Below, piece after piece: positions 41,292-50,200 of a DNA stretch of 64,000 bases (position 1 is its first letter; each line of letters starts with the position of its first letter). Origin of the DNA: Chelatococcus sambhunathii (GTDB lineage Bacteria; Pseudomonadota; Alphaproteobacteria; Rhizobiales; Beijerinckiaceae); contig NZ_LIOL01000004.1 of assembly GCF_001418005.1 (NCBI RefSeq), positions 310,001 to 374,000 on the forward strand. The letters are read 5' to 3'. The notes below the pieces were generated by a model, which was not told where the DNA came from, did no database searches, and saw only the letters and a list, made by a program, of their open reading frames with translations. The translations under genes and the position numbers were made by a program.

Positions 41292-41456
41292 TCACTTCTG
41301 GATGTTCTGGGACTGCTGCGCCTGCATTGCCACTTGCGCCAGCATCTCCTGGAAATCATCCGCGGAGCGCTTCTGCTTCTGGGCGTCCTGCACACCGGCG
41401 GCAGAGGCCGCACCAGCATTCGAAGCCCCATTCTTCTGACAGCACGAGCAAGCCAT
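41292..41456 (-). CDS. Small MACSCC-start protein, unrecognised
   Basis: A 54-residue protein with a cysteine cluster at the very start (MACSCCQKNG), an Ala/Gly/Ser linker, and a Gln-rich amphipathic helix (DDFQEMLAQVAMQAQQSQN). GGAGG lies seven bases before the ATG at 41454-41456, a very good site. Upstream DNA (41457-41640) is strikingly AT-rich for this genome. It resembles the polyproline protein at 62649 (MGCC start, AT-rich upstream). No family recognised. Confidence 0.6.
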   Translation of the reverse strand: MACSCCQKNGASNAGAASAAGVQDAQKQKRSADDFQEMLAQVAMQAQQSQNIQK

Positions 41457-41644
41457 GATATACCTCCAAAATATCAATATACGGGCCGATAATGCCCCTG
41501 AAAAACGAGCGATATTTCGATTATGACATAGATATACAGTCATCATCGCTCACAAGATATGATGCAAAGACCAACTGAACAGCGCAACTGCTATGACGTT
41601 GCTATTTCTAAACTCACAATTTCCTAACCATCTCCCGCCCGCCG

Positions 41645-42484
41645 TCAGCGGCGGACTGTCGCAAGCGCGCCGAGGACGATCAGGGCACCGCCGGCGAGCG
41701 TCTGCAGCGAGGGCACCTCGCCGAAGAAAAGATAGCCGAGTGCCACCGCCCAGATGAGGGCGGTGTATTCGAGCGGCGCGAGGCGCGCCGCCTCAACCCG
41801 GGCGAAGGCCGTGGCGAGGATGAGATGCCCGATGGCGCCGAGACAGCCGATGGCGAGGAACAGCGACAAGTCGGACACGTGAGGCGGCACCCAAACCGCG
41901 CCGGCGGGCGCGGCGAGCACGAGTGCCGGCCCGATGTTCTGGAAGAAGACGATGGTCTCGACGCGGTCGCGCGTCGCCCGCGCCCGCAGCATCACCATCG
42001 ACAAGGCGTAGGTCACGGCTGCGGCGAGCGCCGCCGCGATGCCGTCCCACGAACGCGCGCCGCCCGAGGTGCCGGAGCCGTGGACGATGATCACCATGCC
42101 GGCGAAGCCGGCCAGCAGGGCGACGACGATGCGCCCGTCGATGCGTTCGCGCAGCAGCACGACGCCGAAGAAGGCGATGAAGACCGGGGCGAGGAAGGCG
42201 AGCGCCTGCGCCTCCGCCAGCGGCAGGCGGCCGAGCGCGTAGAAGAAGGAGGTCGCGGTGACCACGACGAGCAGGGCACGCCAGCTGTTGGCAACGACTG
42301 TCTCGCGCGTCGGCCAGCCGGGTCTGCGCACGGCGAGCGCCGCGCCGGCGACGAGCGTGCCGCAGGCGAAGCGCAGGAAGGTGATCTCGAAGGTGGGGTA
42401 GCGCGCCGCCACCGCCTTGATGAGCGCATCCATGGCCGACAGGAGCGCAATGCCCAGAACCGCGCGGCCGAAGGCGCCCGTCAT
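41645..42484 (-). CDS. DMT-superfamily (EamA) transporter
   Basis: A 279-residue inner-membrane protein with about ten helices in two EamA repeats (ALLSAMDALIKAVAARYPTFEITFLRF; DGIAAALAAAVTYALSMVMLRA; final PLEYTALIWAVALGYLFFGEVPS). Probably a metabolite exporter; substrate unknown. ATG at 42482-42484 with GGAGAGGG upstream is preferred over one at 42496. It follows cheZ on the same strand with a 31-base gap. Confidence 0.85.
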   Translation of the reverse strand: MTGAFGRAVLGIALLSAMDALIKAVAARYPTFEITFLRFACGTLVAGAALAVRRPGWPTRETVVANSWRALLVVVTATSFFYALGRLPLAEAQALAFLAPVFIAFFGVVLLRERIDGRIVVALLAGFAGMVIIVHGSGTSGGARSWDGIAAALAAAVTYALSMVMLRARATRDRVETIVFFQNIGPALVLAAPAGAVWVPPHVSDLSLFLAIGCLGAIGHLILATAFARVEAARLAPLEYTALIWAVALGYLFFGEVPSLQTLAGGALIVLGALATVRR

Positions 42485-42515
42485 CACCCTCTCCATCTGC
42501 GCCGACGCTGAGGGG

Positions 42516-43253
42516 CTATTCGAAATAGCCGTCGATCTCGTTCTGCCGCAGGTGCCCAGGCGCGCCTGCAACGGCAGGACCGTTGAGCAGTTGCGCGTCG
42601 TTGGCGGCCCTGCGGGCCGTCATCTGCCGCGGCGCCACCTGCACGATCGCTGCCAGTTCGTCGAGATGTGCCGCCAGCCCTTCGAGGTGGCGGCGGATCT
42701 TGGCGACGCGCTGCTGTGTTAGATCCTGATAATTGCAGGCCTCGTAGAGCTTGATGAGCTGGCCCATGATGCTCTCGGCCGAACCGACGTTCTCCGGCTC
42801 ACCACTTTGCTTGAGTCTGCGCGCCTCCGCGGCGATGACCTCGGCAGCGCCGAGGATGTCGCCGGCAGCATGGGCCGTCTCGTCGCCCACCGCGCTCAGT
42901 TCCGTCAGGGCGATACGGGCGACGGAGCTATCACCCGTGCCGTGACCGATGGCGGCGAGTTCCTGCCGCACAGCGGCAACCGTCCCCTGCAGGCCCGCCA
43001 CCTCCTGGCTGAGGCGCGCCACCTCCGCCGCCTCGCGGCGGTAGTCGTCCATGAGACCGAGCGCCTGGCGCTGCATGGGGCGGAAGATCTCCAGCATCTC
43101 CCGGATATCGTCGAGCGCGGCCATGATCTCGGCCCGGCTCGTGTCGATGCGCGGCATGCGGCGGTCCGCCAGCACACGCTCGCGCCGGTCGATGCGCATG
43201 ACGTCGAGGGAGGTCACATTGCGATAGCGCGCACGTGCGGGAAGCGTCGACAT
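42516..43253 (-). CDS. cheZ: CheZ-type protein phosphatase
   Basis: A 245-residue helical protein with the CheZ active-site pattern YEACNYQDLTQQRVAKI, whose glutamine (after D-L-T) inserts into the CheY active site to speed loss of phosphate. It has long coiled-coil-like helices before that and a C-terminal acidic-aromatic tail (NEIDGYFE), like the CheY-binding tail of CheZ. CheZ is rather unusual in Hyphomicrobiales but known. A CheY-like gene lies 4.6 kb away at 47904. A TTAA-N8-TTAA element (43323-43338) lies upstream. Confidence 0.8.
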   Translation of the reverse strand: MSTLPARARYRNVTSLDVMRIDRRERVLADRRMPRIDTSRAEIMAALDDIREMLEIFRPMQRQALGLMDDYRREAAEVARLSQEVAGLQGTVAAVRQELAAIGHGTGDSSVARIALTELSAVGDETAHAAGDILGAAEVIAAEARRLKQSGEPENVGSAESIMGQLIKLYEACNYQDLTQQRVAKIRRHLEGLAAHLDELAAIVQVAPRQMTARRAANDAQLLNGPAVAGAPGHLRQNEIDGYFE

Positions 43254-43497
43254 GGCCTGCTCATCCGGGATGCGGCGAATGTGTCGCCGCGATGCAAAGA
43301 CACCGATTGGTAGCCGACCGAGTTAAATCCATCGTTAAGGACGCCTCGGCACCAGCCGCTAACCATCGCGACGGAAAACACCGCCTCCGGCCGGCTCATG
43401 GAGCGGAAAGCCCGCGGCGTTCACCATTTGGCGAGCCCGTTTCGCAAGTCTTCGGCTGCATTGGCATCATATGCCGTCATCGATTGCAGGTTCAGCC

Positions 43498-44385
43498 ATG
43501 TTGCCCATCCATCGCTTGTCTCTCGCCGCAGCGCTCGCCTGCGGCCTAGCCCTGCCCGCAGGCCCCGCGGGGGCGCAGACCGTCATCTACGGCACCGGCA
43601 CGCGTGCGCCCCTGCCATCGGCCAGGGTCATCCAGGCGCCCGGGGCGCGCGAGATGGCAGCCGCGGCCGAGCGGCAGCCCGTGCGCCGCGCCGACCTCGG
43701 CGGCGGCTTCATCGAGATGCTGGTAACGGGCCGGAGCCCCACGGCGGGTCGGCGGACCGGGCCTCCGGTGCGCATCGTCGCCCCTTCCTCCGGCAGCATC
43801 GGTCGGATCCACGCGGTCCCGCCGTCCGATCCCCTCGATGCCGCGCTCGACACTGAACGGACATGGGAACGCCTGCCATCGGGGAACGTGCGCCACGCCG
43901 CCCTGCCCGATGCAGCCGAGCTACAGCCGATGCGCGCGCCCGAGCCGCGCTACGCGCGACAGGTCGTAGATTACACGGGCCCACACAAGCCGGGCACGAT
44001 CATCATCGATACGGCTAGCCGCTTCCTCTATCTCGTCGAGCCGGGCGGGCGCGCCATCCGCTATGGCATCGGCGTCGGCCGCCAGGGCTTCTCCTGGCGC
44101 GGCAGCGAGAGCATCAGCATGAAGCGCGAGTGGCCCGACTGGCGCCCGCCGGCGCAGATGCTGAAGCGCCGGCCCGACCTGCCGCGCCACATGGCCGGCG
44201 GGCCCGACAATCCGCTCGGCGCGCGCGCCCTCTATCTCGGCAAGACGCTCTATCGCATCCACGGCACGAACGAGCCGCACACGATCGGGCGCGCCGTGTC
44301 CTCCGGGTGCATCCGCATGCTCAACAAGGACGTCATCGACCTCTACAACCGCGTGCGCATCGGCACCCGCGTCGTCGTCAGCTGA
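43498..44385 (+). CDS. L,D-transpeptidase (YkuD domain)
   Basis: A 295-residue periplasmic enzyme with a signal peptide ending PAGPAGA before QTV. A low-complexity linker precedes the YkuD domain, which has IIIDTASRFLYLV near its start and the catalytic motif HGTNEPHTIGRAVSSGCIRMLNKD (His and Cys). Such enzymes make 3-3 peptidoglycan cross-links or attach proteins to the wall. The ATG at 43498 gives a proper signal peptide; an ATG at 43471 would add nine residues. Confidence 0.93.
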   Translation: MLPIHRLSLAAALACGLALPAGPAGAQTVIYGTGTRAPLPSARVIQAPGAREMAAAAERQPVRRADLGGGFIEMLVTGRSPTAGRRTGPPVRIVAPSSGSIGRIHAVPPSDPLDAALDTERTWERLPSGNVRHAALPDAAELQPMRAPEPRYARQVVDYTGPHKPGTIIIDTASRFLYLVEPGGRAIRYGIGVGRQGFSWRGSESISMKREWPDWRPPAQMLKRRPDLPRHMAGGPDNPLGARALYLGKTLYRIHGTNEPHTIGRAVSSGCIRMLNKDVIDLYNRVRIGTRVVVS

Positions 44386-44463
44386 GCGGAGCCTTCGGCT
44401 GCTTTATAGGGAGCCCGGGACCTGGTGGATCGCGTGATGTCCGAAGGGCATCACCACGGCGCC

Positions 44464-45309
44464 TCAGGCGCGCGCTTCGAGCGCGGCTGCGATGTCGCGC
44501 TTGAGGCCATCCTTGACGAGATCGGCCGCGGCGAAAATGGCCTTCGCCTTGAAGAAGTCGAGCCCACGGAAGGCGCCGACCGGGGGCCGCACCATGATGT
44601 GCGGCGGGCCGGCGGCGAGTTTGCCGGCGACGATGGCCGCCTGCATGATGTGCGAGGCGCCGAACATCGTCTCGATCGGATCGGGCACGCCGTCCGTCTC
44701 ACGCGCCGCGCCGCCGACGACATCGACGGCGATGACGACGTCGGCCCGCGGCAGAAGGTGGTCGAACGGCAGCGGGTTGGTGGCGCCGCCGTCGATGAGT
44801 ACCCGCCCGCCGGCGACGACGGGCCGCACGAGCCCCGGAATGGCCATCGAGCCGGCAACGGCCGAGACGAGCGCCCCCGCGCCGATGACAACCTCCGAGC
44901 GCGCATAATAATCCGTCGCCACGACGAGGAGCGGCACGGCGAGATCCTCGAAACGCTCCGGCACGCTCTGCGGCCAGAACAGGTCGAGGAATTTCTCGCC
45001 GTCGATCAGCACCGGGTTGGCATGGCCGCGCGCGAAGAGCTGCGACAAGCGGCCGACGCGGGCCTGCAGCAGGCGGGTCAGCACCGCCGTGCGATCGCGC
45101 AGCGTGTCCTGCACGTGCCGGCGCAGGTCGCGACCGCCGATGCCGGCGGCATGGGCAGCGCCGATGATCGCCCCCATGGACGTGCCGGCAATGACGGCCG
45201 GCCTGAGGCCGAGTTCGTCGAGCACTTCGATGACCGCGATGTGGGCGAGGCCGCGCGCCCCGCCCCCGCCGAGCGCAAGGCCGATCGAGGTGCCGGACGC
45301 CGCCGTCAT
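44464..45309 (-). CDS. Patatin-like phospholipase family protein
   Basis: A 281-residue RssA/YlbK-like patatin. The oxyanion loop is ALGGGGARGLAHI, the nucleophile elbow GTSMG (Ser), and the catalytic Asp lies in LIDGGATNPLPFD. No signal peptide, so a cytosolic or peripheral-membrane lipid hydrolase is likely. Substrate unknown. It follows the transaminase gene by 37 bases on the same strand and converges with the L,D-transpeptidase gene. Confidence 0.9.
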   Translation of the reverse strand: MTAASGTSIGLALGGGGARGLAHIAVIEVLDELGLRPAVIAGTSMGAIIGAAHAAGIGGRDLRRHVQDTLRDRTAVLTRLLQARVGRLSQLFARGHANPVLIDGEKFLDLFWPQSVPERFEDLAVPLLVVATDYYARSEVVIGAGALVSAVAGSMAIPGLVRPVVAGGRVLIDGGATNPLPFDHLLPRADVVIAVDVVGGAARETDGVPDPIETMFGASHIMQAAIVAGKLAAGPPHIMVRPPVGAFRGLDFFKAKAIFAAADLVKDGLKRDIAAALEARA

Positions 45310-45346
45310 CGCCGCTGCCCGGCTGGCCGACGGCGGCGCACAGGCA

Positions 45347-46690
45347 TCAGGCGACCGCCCGGATGACCTTGCCGAGCTTGTCGGCGATGTCGCCGATGTC
45401 GCTCTCGGTCAGGATGAGTGGCGGCGAGACCGCGATGGTATCGCCGGTGATGCGCACCATGAGATCGAACTCGTGGAAGGCGCGGTCCATCGCCTCGAAG
45501 GCGCGCCGGCCCGGTGCATCCTTGAGCGGCGCGAGGTCGATGGCGCCGACGATGCCGACGGAGCGGATGTCGAGCACGCCCGGCAGACCCCTGAGCCCGT
45601 GGATCGCGTCCGCCCAGGCGCCCTCGAGGGCCCGGGCGCGCTCGAACAGACCCTCGTCGCGATAGACGTCGAGCGCCGCAAGGCCGGCGGCGCAGGCGAG
45701 CGGATGGGCCGAATAGGTATAGCCGTGGAAGAGCTCGATGACGTGCTCCGGCCCCTGCATGAAGGCCTCGTAGATGCCCTTGCGCACGAGCACGCCGCCC
45801 ATGGGCACGGTGCCGGACGTGACGCCCTTGGCGAAGGTGATCATGTCCGGCACGACGCCGTAGCGCTCGGCCGCGAAGGCGAAACCGAGGCGGCCGAAGC
45901 CGGTGATGACCTCGTCGAAGACGAGCAGGATGTTGTGCTTGTCGCAGATCTCGCGCAGGCGCTTCAGATAGCCCTTGGGCGGCGGCAGCACGCCGGTGGA
46001 GCCGGCCATGGGCTCGACGATGACGGCCGCGATGGTCGAGGCGTCGTGCAGGGCGACGATGCGCTCCAGTTCGTCGGCGAGATGCGCGCCCCACGCCGGC
46101 TCGCCGCGCGAGAAGGCCTGCTCCTCGCGGTTGTAGGTGTGCGGCAGGTGGTCGACGCCCGTCAGCAGCGAGCCGAAGAACTTGCGGTTCGGCACGATGC
46201 CGCCGACCGAGATGCCGCCGAAGCCGACGCCGTGATAGCCACGCTCGCGGCCGATGAGGCGCGTCTTGGAGCCCTTGCCCGTGATGTTCCAGTAGGCCAG
46301 CGCGATCTTGAGGGCGCTGTCCACGGCCTCCGAGCCGGAATTGGCGAAGAAGACGTGGTCGAGGTCGCCCGGCGCCAGCGCAGCGATGCGGGCCGCGAGC
46401 GCGAAGGCCTTGGGCTGGCCAAACTGGAAGGCAGGCGCATAGTCGAGCTCGCCGGCCTGCGCCTGGATGGCCGAAACGATCGGGTCGCGATTGTGACCGG
46501 CGTTGCAGCACCACAGCCCCGCCGCGCCGTCGACCACCTTGCGGCCCTCGGCCGTCAGGTAGTGCATGTCCTTGGCGCCGGTCACCATGCGCGGCTTCTT
46601 CTTGAAGGCACGGTTGGCCGTGAAGGGCATCCAGAACGCTTCGAGGTCGTTCGGCGCGAGCGCGTGGTCGTGGGCGGCAGAGGCGGACAT
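45347..46690 (-). CDS. Class III aminotransferase (omega-amino acid/beta-alanine:pyruvate type)
   Basis: A 447-residue PLP enzyme. The PLP-binding lysine is in TFAKGVTSGTVPMG, the cofactor Asp in LLVFDEVITGFGRLG, and the small-substrate side has NSGSEAVDSALKIALAYW and GYHGVGFGGISVGGI. WMPFTANRAFKKKPRM at the N-terminus and the overall run match omega-amino acid:pyruvate transaminases acting on beta-alanine or similar amines. GGGAG precedes the ATG. Confidence 0.9.
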   Translation of the reverse strand: MSASAAHDHALAPNDLEAFWMPFTANRAFKKKPRMVTGAKDMHYLTAEGRKVVDGAAGLWCCNAGHNRDPIVSAIQAQAGELDYAPAFQFGQPKAFALAARIAALAPGDLDHVFFANSGSEAVDSALKIALAYWNITGKGSKTRLIGRERGYHGVGFGGISVGGIVPNRKFFGSLLTGVDHLPHTYNREEQAFSRGEPAWGAHLADELERIVALHDASTIAAVIVEPMAGSTGVLPPPKGYLKRLREICDKHNILLVFDEVITGFGRLGFAFAAERYGVVPDMITFAKGVTSGTVPMGGVLVRKGIYEAFMQGPEHVIELFHGYTYSAHPLACAAGLAALDVYRDEGLFERARALEGAWADAIHGLRGLPGVLDIRSVGIVGAIDLAPLKDAPGRRAFEAMDRAFHEFDLMVRITGDTIAVSPPLILTESDIGDIADKLGKVIRAVA

Positions 46691-46944
46691 CGTGGCTCCC
46701 GTTCGGTTTGGGCCGCGGGAGACAGGATCCCGCGGCCATTATGATGCCAAGCTATCAAGAGCCGCGCCGAAGAGGAACAATCGAACCGGCCGCCCGCCCT
46801 GCGACATATGCTGCGCCCGACACCTGGGCCGCGCTTGACACAACCGCCTCCCGGCATTAGCGCCGGGACCTTCCTCGCAGCCCGGGGTGGACCGCTCGTC
46901 CGGACCCTCCCGGAGCGCCTATCGAACATGAGGCCATCCAAGAC

Positions 46945-47826
46945 ATGACCGACCGGCCTGCCTCCCCGCCTCCGATCATCCAGGGACTTCGGACGATCGC
47001 CGATCGCTACGACGTCATCCTGTGCGACATCTGGGGCGTGCTGCACAACGGGCTCGAGGCCTTCGCCCAGGCGGGCGAAGCCCTCCAGCGGTTCCGCCAA
47101 CGCGGCGGCCAGGTCGTGCTCGTCTCCAACGCCCCCCGCCCGAACGGGGACGTCCTGACGCTGCTCGACGGTTTCGGCGTGAAGCGCGAGGCCTATGACG
47201 CGGCCGTCACCTCCGGCGACGTCACGCGCAGCCAGATCGCTGCCCGGCCAGGCGAGCCCCTCCTCCATATCGGGCCGGACCGCGACCTGCCGCTATTCGA
47301 CGGTCTCGATGCGCCCCTGACGACAGCGGCGGGCGCCCGCTACGCAGTCTGCACCGGCCTCGTCGACGACGAGCGCGAGACGCCGGACGACTATGCCGGT
47401 CTCCTCGCCGAGATGCATGCCGGTGGTCTGCCGATGGTCTGCGCCAATCCCGATCTCGTCGTGGAGCGCGGCACGGCGCTCATCTACTGCGCCGGCGCGC
47501 TCGCCGCAGCCTATGAGGAGATCGGCGGGACGGTGACCTACGCGGGCAAGCCGCACAAGCCGATCTACGAGCGTGCCCTCGGCGAGGCGGAGCGCATCCG
47601 CGGCGCGCACGTGCCGGTGTCGCGCGTGCTCGCCATCGGCGATGCGATCCGTACCGATGTGGCCGGCGCCCACAGCATCGGAGCCGATGCTCTGCTCGTG
47701 ACGCGCGGCATCCATGCGGCCGAGATCAGCCCGCTCGGCGGCAGCCTCGACGAGATCGCCCTTGCAGCGTGGCTCGAAGACGCGACGCATCGCCCGCAGG
47801 CGATCATCGAGAGCCTCGTCTGGTAG
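46945..47826 (+). CDS. HAD-superfamily hydrolase, TIGR01459-type
   Basis: A 293-residue HAD IIA protein related to NagD: motif I CDIWGVLHNG, motif II VLVSNAPRP, motif III lysine in YAGKPHKPIYERAL, motif IV AIGDAIRTDVAGAH. The first Asp of DxD is followed by Ile-Trp-Gly, as in this subfamily, which is common near ribF in Hyphomicrobiales. Substrate unknown. Its last 18 codons are repeated, degenerate, just downstream (47841-47894). Confidence 0.9.
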   Translation: MTDRPASPPPIIQGLRTIADRYDVILCDIWGVLHNGLEAFAQAGEALQRFRQRGGQVVLVSNAPRPNGDVLTLLDGFGVKREAYDAAVTSGDVTRSQIAARPGEPLLHIGPDRDLPLFDGLDAPLTTAAGARYAVCTGLVDDERETPDDYAGLLAEMHAGGLPMVCANPDLVVERGTALIYCAGALAAAYEEIGGTVTYAGKPHKPIYERALGEAERIRGAHVPVSRVLAIGDAIRTDVAGAHSIGADALLVTRGIHAAEISPLGGSLDEIALAAWLEDATHRPQAIIESLVW

Positions 47827-47840
47827 CGACTTCGCCACGG

Positions 47841-47894
47841 CTCGAGGACGTGTTGCACCGCCCGCAGGCGATCGTCGAGACGTTCGTCCGCTGA
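47841..47894 (+). pseudogene. Degenerate duplicate of the 3' end of the HAD gene
   Basis: Seventeen codons plus a stop reading LEDVLHRPQAIVETFVR, matching the true C-terminus LEDATHRPQAIIESLVW (47773-47826) with an offset of 68 bases. It has no start of its own. It looks like a tandem 3' duplication, or the remnant of a longer ancestral gene end after an earlier stop arose. Confidence 0.7.
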
Positions 47895-47903
47895 CGGCGT
47901 CGC

Positions 47904-48287
47904 TCAGACGCCGCAGACCGATTCGATCTTGGCTTTCAGGGTCTGGGCGTTGAACGGCTTGACGATGTAGTTGTTCACGCCGGCCTTCTTCGCGGCGATG
48001 ACGTTCTCCGTCTTCGATTCGGCCGTCACCATGATGAACGGAATGGAGCGCCAGGCCTCCTCGGCGCGCACCTCGCGCAGGAGATCGTAGCCCGACATGG
48101 GCTCCATGTTCCAGTCGGAGATGACGAGCGCATAGGTCTTCTCGCGCATCTTGGCGAGCGCGCTCGGGCCGTCCGGCGCTTCGTCGACATCTTCAAAGCC
48201 CAGTTGGTGCAGCAGATTGCGGATGATGCGGACCATCGCCTGGTAGTCGTCGACGATCAGGATCGGCATCGAGAGATCAAGGGCCAT
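47904..48287 (-). CDS. cheY: CheY-like response regulator
   Basis: A 127-residue single-domain receiver. The acidic pocket is ILIVDDYQ, the phosphorylated Asp is in ALVISDWNMEPMSGYDLL, the Thr in IMVTAES, and the Lys in NYIVKPFNAQTLKAKI. With no output domain it fits a motor-binding CheY; the cheZ gene at 42516 may be its phosphatase. Other single-domain regulators are not excluded. CGGAG lies eight bases before the ATG. A TTAACC hexamer is upstream at 48404-48409 on the coding strand. Confidence 0.88.
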   Translation of the reverse strand: MALDLSMPILIVDDYQAMVRIIRNLLHQLGFEDVDEAPDGPSALAKMREKTYALVISDWNMEPMSGYDLLREVRAEEAWRSIPFIMVTAESKTENVIAAKKAGVNNYIVKPFNAQTLKAKIESVCGV

Positions 48288-48580
48288 GGTCTGCTCCGGT
48301 CAACGGCAACGGCGCATATGCCCGCCATGGCGTCCCGACCCGGCTGGCTTATAAGAAACGGTTGTCGTCATGCCCCTACCCTAGAATGCCCCTGTTGCGA
48401 TCAGGTTAATTACATCAGATGCGGTGAAATTTGGCATCAACCTTTGCGCATGCGGGTGGCCGAAAGTCGCATGGCATGGTGCGGCGCAATAAGTAGAATG
48501 GTGCGATGCCGCATAGAGAGGCCGCCGCCCGGCACTGGCGCAGGTATCTGCCGCATCGGCCGCAACAGCGGGAAGGCATC

Positions 48581-49018
48581 ATGTTGGAGGTCATGCGCAG
48601 CTTCTATTTCGAGGACCTGAGCATCGGCATGCGCGAGCGACTGATGCGCACGGTCATGGAAGACGATGTCACGGGCTTCGCCAGCGTGACCGGGGACCGC
48701 AACCCGATCCACATCGACGAGGCCTATGCGGCGCAGACCCGCTTCGGCCAGCGCATCGCCCACGGCATGTTCACGGCAAGCCTCATCTCGGCCGTTCTGG
48801 GCACGCGCCTTCCCGGCCCGGGCGCCGTCTATCTTTCGCAGACGCTGCAGTTTCTGGCACCCGTGCGCATCGGCGACGTCGTCACCGCGACGGTCGAGGT
48901 GGCCGAACTCGTGCCGGAGCGGCGGCGGGTGCGCCTGTTCTGCGACTGCGTCTGTGACGGCAAGGCCGTGCTCGAGGGCGAGGCCTGGGTCGCCGTGCCC
49001 TCGCGCGCCGGCCTCTGA
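48581..49018 (+). CDS. MaoC-like (R)-specific enoyl-CoA hydratase
   Basis: A 145-residue hot-dog-fold protein with the hydratase-2 motif: FASVTGDRNPIHIDEAYAAQTRFGQRIAHGMFTA, containing the catalytic Asp and His. Such enzymes make (R)-3-hydroxyacyl-CoA, often for polyhydroxyalkanoate (PhaJ) or other acyl metabolism. GGAAGG six bases before the ATG at 48581 supports that start over an ATG at 48593. Confidence 0.88.
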   Translation: MLEVMRSFYFEDLSIGMRERLMRTVMEDDVTGFASVTGDRNPIHIDEAYAAQTRFGQRIAHGMFTASLISAVLGTRLPGPGAVYLSQTLQFLAPVRIGDVVTATVEVAELVPERRRVRLFCDCVCDGKAVLEGEAWVAVPSRAGL

Positions 49019-49102
49019 TCGACGCTTGACCAGCCGCCCGTGTTCTTGGCAGGGTCCGCCGCGCCCGCAACCGGGCACATGTGTCCCGAGCCGCGAGAGC
49101 CG

Positions 49103-50119
49103 ATGCCCTCGATCGTCCCGCCCGATTCGCCGTTTTTCGCCCGCAACGAGGCCTTCGTGCATTGGGGCGGCGAGGGCGACATGCCCGTGGCGCTGCGGGG
49201 CGCGGTGGTCGCCATCGGTAATTTCGACGGGCTGCACCGCGGGCACCGCTCGATCGTCGCGGCGACGGTCGCACTGGCGGGCGAGCAGGCCGCGCCGGCG
49301 GCGCTCCTGACCTTCGAACCCCATCCGAGGCGCTTCTTCGCACCCGAGAAGCCGCTCTTCCGCATCACGCCGCCGGACGTGAAGGCGATGGTGGCGGCCC
49401 GGCTCGGCCTTGCGGGCATGATCGAGCTTCACTTCGATGCCGCGCTCGCGGCGACGACCGCGCACGACTTCATCGAGAAGCTGCTCGTCGAGCGGCTCGG
49501 CGTCCGGGGCGTGGTCGTGGGACACGACTTCCACTTCGGCAAGGGCCGGCAGGGCACGCCCGCCTTCCTGGAGGAGCACGGTGCCGCGCTCGGTCTTGCC
49601 GTGCGCATCCTGCCTCCGGTCACGGAAGACGGGCAGGCCGTGTCGTCGAGCGCCATCCGCGCCAGCCTTGCCGCGGGCGACATCGGCCGAGCCAACCAAC
49701 TCCTCGGCTATCGCTGGCTGGTGCGCGCCACCGTCCGCCACGGCGACAAACGCGGTCGCGATCTCGGCTATCCCACCGCCAATCTGGCGCTCGCGCCCGA
49801 CTGCGGGTTGCGCCATGGCATCTATGCGGTTCGCGCCGCCGTGGCTGGCACCGTCCACATGGGGGTCGCGAGCTTCGGCCGGCGGCCGACCTTCGACAAC
49901 GGCGCGCCGCTGCTCGAGGTGCACCTTTTCGATTTCCGCGGCGACCTCTACGGGCGCGCGATGGATGTGGAATTCGTCGCCTTCCTGCGCCCGGAGGAGC
50001 GTTTCGTCACGGTCGAGGCTCTCATCGGACAGATGGACAAGGATAGCGCCGAGGCCCGCCACCTGCTGGGCGAATCCAATCTCGGCGCGCCGTCGCTGCT
50101 TTGTCCCCAGCAATCCTGA
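49103..50119 (+). CDS. ribF: Bifunctional riboflavin kinase / FAD synthetase
   Basis: A 338-residue enzyme that makes FMN and then FAD. The N-terminal nucleotidyltransferase has AIGNFDGLHRGHRSIV (HxGH), TFEPHPRRFF and VVGHDFHFGKGRQGTP; SSSAIRASLAAGDI follows. The C-terminal flavokinase has GRDLGYPTANLAL and the DFRGDLYGR loop. The ATG at 49103 matches the family start; 21 further in-frame codons upstream are unlikely. Confidence 0.95.
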   Translation: MPSIVPPDSPFFARNEAFVHWGGEGDMPVALRGAVVAIGNFDGLHRGHRSIVAATVALAGEQAAPAALLTFEPHPRRFFAPEKPLFRITPPDVKAMVAARLGLAGMIELHFDAALAATTAHDFIEKLLVERLGVRGVVVGHDFHFGKGRQGTPAFLEEHGAALGLAVRILPPVTEDGQAVSSSAIRASLAAGDIGRANQLLGYRWLVRATVRHGDKRGRDLGYPTANLALAPDCGLRHGIYAVRAAVAGTVHMGVASFGRRPTFDNGAPLLEVHLFDFRGDLYGRAMDVEFVAFLRPEERFVTVEALIGQMDKDSAEARHLLGESNLGAPSLLCPQQS

Positions 50120-50200
50120 TCCAAAAAGGGCCTTGTTCCACCAATCTTTAACCCGTCTCGGCAAAGATCGCAGCATTCCGATCCGCTCATTGCCAAGACG

